Source of the DNA: an uncultured Bacillota bacterium
GTDB lineage: Bacteria; Bacillota; Clostridia; Peptostreptococcales; Anaerovoracaceae
DNA length: 28,210 nucleotides
NCBI GenBank assembly: GCA_946410475.1
Contig: CAMKAM010000004.1
Coordinates: forward strand, 1 to 28,210
Direction of reading: 5' to 3'
Under the pieces are notes generated by a model. That model was given only the letters and a program-made list of their open reading frames with translations, was not told where the DNA came from and searched no databases. Position numbers and translations under genes: made by a program. Below, in pieces: positions 23,959-28,210 of the stretch (positions within the stretch are counted from its first letter, which is position 1; every line of letters starts with the position of its first letter).

Positions 23959-26112
23959 TCAGACCTTCACAAGTTTGGCTCTGAAACTGATAGCTCTTGG
24001 AGTGTCCATATCGTCGAACAGGACGATATGGGCCTTTTTTTGCATGTCGACATCGACGATCTCGCCCGTGCCGAAGATCTTGTGCTCGACTCTGGTGCCC
24101 GGCTGGAAGGTCTCGAGACTGCTCTCAGGGGCGAGGAAAGAGTCCTTCCTCCTGATGTATTCGGATGCCTCTCTGATCAGGCCCTCATCGGGCTTTTCGG
24201 TGTACTCGATGAGATCCTGATCGATGTCAAGGACGAAGCGGGAAGGGTATCTTGGCGAGCCATCGAGGTTCCTGCCGCCTGACATCGTAAGATACAGTTC
24301 CTTTTCCGCGCGGGTGATGGCAACGAAGGCGAGCCTGCGCTCTTCCTCCATAGCGTCCAGGGTGAGGACCTTTCTGGACGGGAATATCCCTTCGCACATT
24401 CCGCAAAGGAAGACGTAAGGGAATTCGAGTCCCTTTGCCGCATGGACCGTCATCAGTTTGATCTTCTCCGCATGCTCAGCCGTGTCAGCATTGGAAAAGA
24501 GGGCGACGTGCGAAAGGTAATGACCGAGATCAGTCTCTTCGCCGCAGGTCGTCTCGTAATCATATATAGACTGTTTCAGCTCCGCGAGGTTGTCGAGCCT
24601 TTCCTGGCTGCCTTCCGTGCGGAGCATCTTTTCGTAGCCGCTTTCGTTCAGGATGGAAGAGAGAAGATCAGATATCTGTCTTCCGTCCGCGCTCTCAGCG
24701 TACTCGTCTATGAGGCTGACGAAGGAAGCAGCCTTGGTCCCTTTGAACAGGGGATCTTCCAGATTCATCTTCAGCGATTCGTAGAGGGACATGTCGTGCC
24801 TGTCAGCATACTCCTGAAGGAACGAAATGCGCCTTTTGCCGATGTTTCTCTTTGGTTTGTTACAGATCCTCAAAAATGAGAGATCGTCCTTGTAGGCGAT
24901 CATTCTGAGGTAACTGAGGGCGTCCTTTATTTCGGCGCGCCCAAAGAACTGGACACCGCTGTAGATAGTGTAGGGTATCTTTTCTTTCAGCAGTTCCTCT
25001 TCGACGGAACGGGTCACATAGTGCGCCCTGTAAAGGATCGTAATATCTCCCGGCCTTATGCCGCCGGCTATCATATCTTTGATCTTTTCGGCTATCCATT
25101 TCGCCTCGGCTTCCTGGTTGAGTCCTCTGTGGCAGACGACTTTTTTGCCGCTGCCCAGGGAAGCTATCAGATCCTTTTTGATCCTGGTCTTGTTCTTGTC
25201 TATCAGAGAATTCGCCGCGGCCAGTATCTCGGGAGTCGAGCGGTAGTTCTTCATCATCATTATCGTTTTGACATCATCGTGATCCTTCTCGAAGTCTGTG
25301 AGATATCTGCCGTTCGCACCGCGCCATGAATAGATGGTCTGGTCGGGGTCGCCGACGATGAACAGGTTGTTATGATAGCCGCGCAGTTTCTCCATCAGCA
25401 CATACTGCGGCCGGTCGATATCCTGGAATTCGTCGACCATTATGTATTCAAGTCTCTTTTGCCATTTGAGTTTTACTTCCTCATTCTGATCGAAGATGTA
25501 CAGCGTGAAAAGGATGAGGTCGTTGTAGTCGAGGCCGAAGCACTTTTTCTCCTGGTACAGATAGCCATAGAAGATGATGTCCTTTGCAGTGGTGGCATCC
25601 TCATATTTTTTGTACAGTTCGTCGAGAGACATGGCGATCATATCGAGATAGTAGCCCGGACGTTCGTACAGTTTGAGTATCTCGATCATATCCCTCGCCT
25701 GGGAGAACGTCATATCGCGCAGCGAAAGTCCGCGCTCGTCGTATATCGTCTGGAGCATCACGTCGATGTCGGAGTTGTCGAGCACGAGGAAACTCTTCGG
25801 GTAACTGACGATGTGGCTGTCCTCCTGCAGTACGGATACGCAGAAGCCGTGAAAGGTGTTGATGTATCCGGTGTCATTGTCGCCGGTGAGACGGTGTATC
25901 CTCTCGCGCATCTCGTTCGCCGCTTTGTTTGTGAACGTGACGCAGAGTATGTTGCCCGGCAGTATGCCGATCTCGTTGACGAGGTAAGCGAACCTTCCGG
26001 TAAGCGCTCTTGTCTTTCCGGATCCTGCTCCCGCGATCACACGGACCATCCCTTCGGTCGAAGTGACGGCATCCATCTGTTCTTCGTTCATTCTTTCAAA
26101 ATAGTCGTTCAA
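23959..26112 (-). CDS. pcrA: ATP-dependent 3'-5' DNA helicase PcrA/UvrD type
   Basis: A 717-residue superfamily 1A helicase for repair, removal of recombinase and replication-transcription conflicts. All motifs are visible: Q motif MNEEQMDAV (8-16), Walker A GAGSGKT (28-34), Ia TFTNKAANEMRERI, II VDEFQD with Asp227-Glu228, III GDPDQTIYSWRGA, IV KNYRS, V TVHAAKGLEF and VI RRLAFVAITRAEKE. The C-terminal GTRVEHKIFGTGEIVDVD segment fits the Tudor-like RNA-polymerase-binding domain of PcrA. The start is TTG at 26112, with AGAGGGG seven bases upstream on the coding strand. The next in-frame ATG (Met8) would cut into the Q motif. The 3' end faces the SGNH gene with only seven bases between the stops and contains that gene's terminator. 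Confidence 0.94.
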   Translation of the reverse strand: MNDYFERMNEEQMDAVTSTEGMVRVIAGAGSGKTRALTGRFAYLVNEIGILPGNILCVTFTNKAANEMRERIHRLTGDNDTGYINTFHGFCVSVLQEDSHIVSYPKSFLVLDNSDIDVMLQTIYDERGLSLRDMTFSQARDMIEILKLYERPGYYLDMIAMSLDELYKKYEDATTAKDIIFYGYLYQEKKCFGLDYNDLILFTLYIFDQNEEVKLKWQKRLEYIMVDEFQDIDRPQYVLMEKLRGYHNNLFIVGDPDQTIYSWRGANGRYLTDFEKDHDDVKTIMMMKNYRSTPEILAAANSLIDKNKTRIKKDLIASLGSGKKVVCHRGLNQEAEAKWIAEKIKDMIAGGIRPGDITILYRAHYVTRSVEEELLKEKIPYTIYSGVQFFGRAEIKDALSYLRMIAYKDDLSFLRICNKPKRNIGKRRISFLQEYADRHDMSLYESLKMNLEDPLFKGTKAASFVSLIDEYAESADGRQISDLLSSILNESGYEKMLRTEGSQERLDNLAELKQSIYDYETTCGEETDLGHYLSHVALFSNADTAEHAEKIKLMTVHAAKGLEFPYVFLCGMCEGIFPSRKVLTLDAMEEERRLAFVAITRAEKELYLTMSGGRNLDGSPRYPSRFVLDIDQDLIEYTEKPDEGLIREASEYIRRKDSFLAPESSLETFQPGTRVEHKIFGTGEIVDVDMQKKAHIVLFDDMDTPRAISFRAKLVKV
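24004..24041 (+). terminator. Terminator of the SGNH gene, embedded in the opposing pcrA coding sequence
   Basis: CATATCGTC (24007-24015) and GACGATATG (24022-24030) form a perfect nine-bp stem with the loop GAACAG. It is extended outward by a C:G pair, one G-U pair and a G:C pair, and is followed within a few bases by seven T (24035-24041). It lies 53 bases after the SGNH stop on the + strand. The bases also encode HIVLFDDMD near the C terminus of the helicase on the other strand. Confidence 0.82.
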
Positions 26113-26145
26113 AATGTTACCCCTCTGATATCATATGAGCTGCCG

Positions 26146-26168
26146 CCGGCGCATTTCCGCTGCGCCGG
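26146..26168 (-). other. Leader hairpin in the pcrA 5' untranslated region
   Basis: CCGGCGCA (26146-26153) and TGCGCCGG (26161-26168) make a perfect eight-bp GC-rich stem with a seven-base loop. It lies 34 bases before the pcrA start on the - strand and after the candidate promoter, so it would be in the transcript leader. It lacks a U tract on either strand, so it is not a simple terminator. It could stabilise the mRNA or bind a protein. Confidence 0.6.
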
Positions 26169-26175
26169 TAAGAAC

Positions 26176-26204
26176 AGTATATCAAAAAAAAGAACAGCGG
26201 GCAA
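26176..26204 (-). promoter_or_regulatory. Candidate promoter of pcrA
   Basis: On the - strand TTGCCC (26204-26199) and TATACT (26181-26176) are 17 bases apart, and the -10 is extended by TGA. The 17-base spacer contains the 3' arm and T tract of the preceding terminator, so the -35 falls within the terminator loop. The first transcribed bases would lead into the hairpin at 26168-26146. Confidence 0.55.
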
Positions 26205-26226
26205 ACAAATGTTCGTGCTGTTCTTT
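26184..26226 (-). terminator. Terminator after the C11 peptidase gene
   Basis: Read on the - strand, AAAGAACAGC (26226-26217) pairs with GCTGTTCTTT (26198-26189). The loop is 18 bases and can form an inner AACA/TGTT stem. The run of T continues beyond the stem to 26184. It lies 40 bases after the C11 peptidase stop. Confidence 0.78.
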
Positions 26227-26265
26227 ATGCTTACTGAATGCTTACTGATATGATAGCTTACGCCG

Positions 26266-28210
26266 TCAGTCTATATACATCTCGACCTGCTCTGTGGTCA
26301 TCACTCTCTGATAGACATCTGTCAGGACGCCGCCGAAGGTGATATCGCAGTTCGAAAGCGGGGAGTCCATGACATCGATGTTTTCCTGCTTCGTCACAAG
26401 TATGGCGCTGCCGTCGGTCTTCGTCTTGATGAGATCGCCTTTCGCGTCGTAGTAGTCGAACAGGAACTCGACCTTGTCTCCGGCGTTCAGCTTTTTCGAG
26501 CTCTTGGTCTTTGCGATGATGTCCATAAAGCTCTCTGAGTCATAGCCCGTAACGTGCCCATGCTCCGGGATCTCGCCCTCCTTGACGGGTTCCCATTCGA
26601 TGTTCAGCATGATCTCTTCCGACTCGTTCAGGCGTGCCTTGACTTTGCCGCTGAAGATGATGCCGGCATCTGTTTCCCTGACCGGATCCGCTTCATAACA
26701 GACAGGCTTGCCCTCTATGTGGACCCAGTTCTCATCCATAGCTATCATCGGATGTCCTTCGGCATCGTCGTCTCCCAGATAGTCTTTTCCGATGTATTTC
26801 ATCACAGTCTTGCCGTCTTCGTCAGTCTCTTTCTGATATGCCATGGTCTGGCATTCGGCGATGATCTTCCACGCCTTTTCCGGAAGCTCTATCTGATAGC
26901 CGTCTTCGGTCTCCTTCAGAGGTATGTCGACGAATGTTCTCGCCTTGTCATATTCCTCGAATCCGCTGACGTACCAGTGCTCTTTTGTATAGTCGGCTTC
27001 TACCATGAGCTTGAGTTTCGAGATGAACGACAGATCTTCTTCGTTTCTCTTTTTATCATGTTCCTTCTTCTGCTGGACCGCCATTATGCTGAAGATCTTA
27101 TCGAAGGTCTTCTTTTCTGTTCCAAGAGACATCTTCCCGAGCTGTTTGCTGGTATCGCCGTATAGCCAGATCGCCTTGTAAGGGAAGGCGATGGCCATGC
27201 CGTTGACGCCTTTGTCCGTACTTGCATTTCTGTAGAGTACAGATGCCCTGATGGCGTTTATCAGATCTTCGCGTTCTGTGCCGGAGCATATGGAGTCGTC
27301 ATAATCCGATTTGTCCAGCGCCGTGAGGAAGCCGATGAGATCTATCTGCTGGTCTTCGTAGAACTGGTAAGCATCCGCCGCCGCAACAGCTACATCCGCA
27401 TAATCGTCGGGGTCGGACTCTATTGCCGTGCCTATTTTCGAAAGAAGATCGAGCAGCCCGTCATAAGCGGGCGCGACCAGAGTCAGGTCCGCAAATGAGA
27501 GAGTCTTATCGGTCTCTGCTTTTCCGTCGTTGATAGCGGTATTGTAAGGATCGTAACACGCTACCATCTCATGGCCGAAGTCCTCGCTCTTCATACCTGG
27601 GTCCTGAGCCAGTTTTCCGAATGCGGAGTTGTAGGACCAGCCGAGGCCGCCCTCGACCTCTTCAGAGGCGAGATAGTAATCGGCGTACGGTTCGAGAGCG
27701 TTCGCCACTTCTATGTCCTGCATCAGGCAGGCGTCGAAGCCTATGATGTCGAATTTCAGACCCGTCCTTTTGATCGCGGATACCACTTCTGGCGTCTGCA
27801 TACCTATGTGATCGCCTGCCTTCGAGATGCGCTCGTTGAGGTCGTCTATACCGTATCCGTAAGCCACTCCGCCGCCGTGGTCCCAAAGCACCAGGATGCG
27901 GCGGTCTGCGGAGTATTTCTCTTCAGTCCAGTTGATGAAGTCGGTCAGGTTTTCCGGTTTGGACATGCAAAGATCGGAAGGAAGGTCCTTCACTTTCCTT
28001 ATCTCTCCCGATCTGATCACATATCTTCCGACAGAGGCGTCCTCGATACCTTTCGTGAACCAGCGCTTCGCGCCTCCTGCCTCGATGACGAATGTCAGAG
28101 CGTCGCCCTGTTTCGAAGCGTCGATCATCTGACGAATGTTGGCCGATGCGAGACCTGTCTTTCCCTCGAGGTCGGAGCCGACGAGGTAGACCATGACGAC
28201 AACACTCTTG
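26266..28210 (-). CDS. Clostripain-related (C11 family) cysteine peptidase, N terminus outside the window
   Basis: The last 647 residues of a C11 peptidase. The frame is open to the window edge: KSVVV precedes the first internal Met, and MVYLVGSDLEG is the first core strand of the family, so the true start and any signal or lipobox lie beyond 28210. Counting from that Met, the catalytic His is His106 in LVLWDHGGG and the nucleophile Cys is Cys156 in GFDACLMQ, both family-diagnostic. Clostripain-type enzymes cleave after Arg or Lys and are usually exported. The C-terminal 250 residues contain beta-rich charged sequence with no domain I can name. Transcription runs toward pcrA, with a terminator between. 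Confidence 0.9.
   Translation of the reverse strand, partial: KSVVVMVYLVGSDLEGKTGLASANIRQMIDASKQGDALTFVIEAGGAKRWFTKGIEDASVGRYVIRSGEIRKVKDLPSDLCMSKPENLTDFINWTEEKYSADRRILVLWDHGGGVAYGYGIDDLNERISKAGDHIGMQTPEVVSAIKRTGLKFDIIGFDACLMQDIEVANALEPYADYYLASEEVEGGLGWSYNSAFGKLAQDPGMKSEDFGHEMVACYDPYNTAINDGKAETDKTLSFADLTLVAPAYDGLLDLLSKIGTAIESDPDDYADVAVAAADAYQFYEDQQIDLIGFLTALDKSDYDDSICSGTEREDLINAIRASVLYRNASTDKGVNGMAIAFPYKAIWLYGDTSKQLGKMSLGTEKKTFDKIFSIMAVQQKKEHDKKRNEEDLSFISKLKLMVEADYTKEHWYVSGFEEYDKARTFVDIPLKETEDGYQIELPEKAWKIIAECQTMAYQKETDEDGKTVMKYIGKDYLGDDDAEGHPMIAMDENWVHIEGKPVCYEADPVRETDAGIIFSGKVKARLNESEEIMLNIEWEPVKEGEIPEHGHVTGYDSESFMDIIAKTKSSKKLNAGDKVEFLFDYYDAKGDLIKTKTDGSAILVTKQENIDVMDSPLSNCDITFGGVLTDVYQRVMTTEQVEMYID

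Noticed and set aside
25372..26253. A 293-residue open frame on the + strand opposite pcrA
   Set aside because: It is the shadow of the helicase coding strand, with no family motif. It runs through the pcrA promoter and terminator region.
1..28210. CRISPR array, tRNA or rRNA genes, phage or toxin-antitoxin genes
   Set aside because: No regularly spaced repeats, cloverleaf sequences or recognisable phage, defence or toxin-antitoxin proteins were seen on either strand.

Overview
The window looks like chromosomal DNA of an anaerobic, Gram-positive Clostridia-type bacterium. Supporting signs are strong AGGAGG-type ribosome sites, TTG starts with good Shine-Dalgarno sequences, a fused Opu-type transporter, a flavin reductase-rubredoxin fusion typical of anaerobes, a clostripain-family peptidase, a DUF2812 protein, and the order pheS-pheT-zapA-mutS2. 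GC content is middling by eye. A Mogibacterium/Anaerovoracaceae-like origin is only a guess. Most of the window is ordinary housekeeping DNA. No CRISPR array, rRNA, tRNA or intact mobile element was seen.

Layout on the + strand. (1) 1-2905: end of a division and cell-wall cluster, ftsW (3' end only), murG and ftsQ/divIB, closed by a strong terminator. FtsQ carries an unusually long, extremely acidic N-terminal tail. (2) 2957-5848: a two-gene compatible-solute-type ABC transporter (ATPase with CBS domains, then a permease fused to its binding protein) with its own promoter and terminator, lying between ftsQ and ftsZ. No ftsA is present. (3) 5859-7132: ftsZ with its own promoter and terminator. 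(4) 7173-19467: a long run of tightly packed genes: TrmH-family rRNA/tRNA methyltransferase, pheS, pheT, zapA, mutS2, argS, a radical SAM protein, a TPR protein, a flavin reductase-rubredoxin fusion and a PrsW-type membrane protease. (5) 19468-19863: a 396-base stretch without a gene, holding an imperfect inverted-repeat pair and a 12-bp direct repeat, possibly a decayed mobile element. (6) 19864-23951: a broken SGNH-hydrolase paralogue, a DUF2812 membrane protein, and a full-length secreted SGNH hydrolase with fibronectin-III-like modules.

Layout on the - strand. 23959-26112 is a PcrA/UvrD helicase. 26266 to the window edge is a C11 (clostripain-like) peptidase truncated by the edge. The C11 gene lies upstream of pcrA in the direction of transcription. 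The 153 bases between them hold the C11 terminator overlapping a candidate pcrA promoter, and a leader hairpin.

The most interesting observations are these. The SGNH pair shows one copy that has lost, in frame, about 246 residues including the Ser, Gly and Asn catalytic blocks, and it also has a frameshift after its signal peptide. A rho-independent terminator for the intact SGNH gene is built into the 3' coding sequence of the convergent helicase gene. The gene-free stretch after prsW has transposon-like inverted repeats. I found no clear new multi-gene system.
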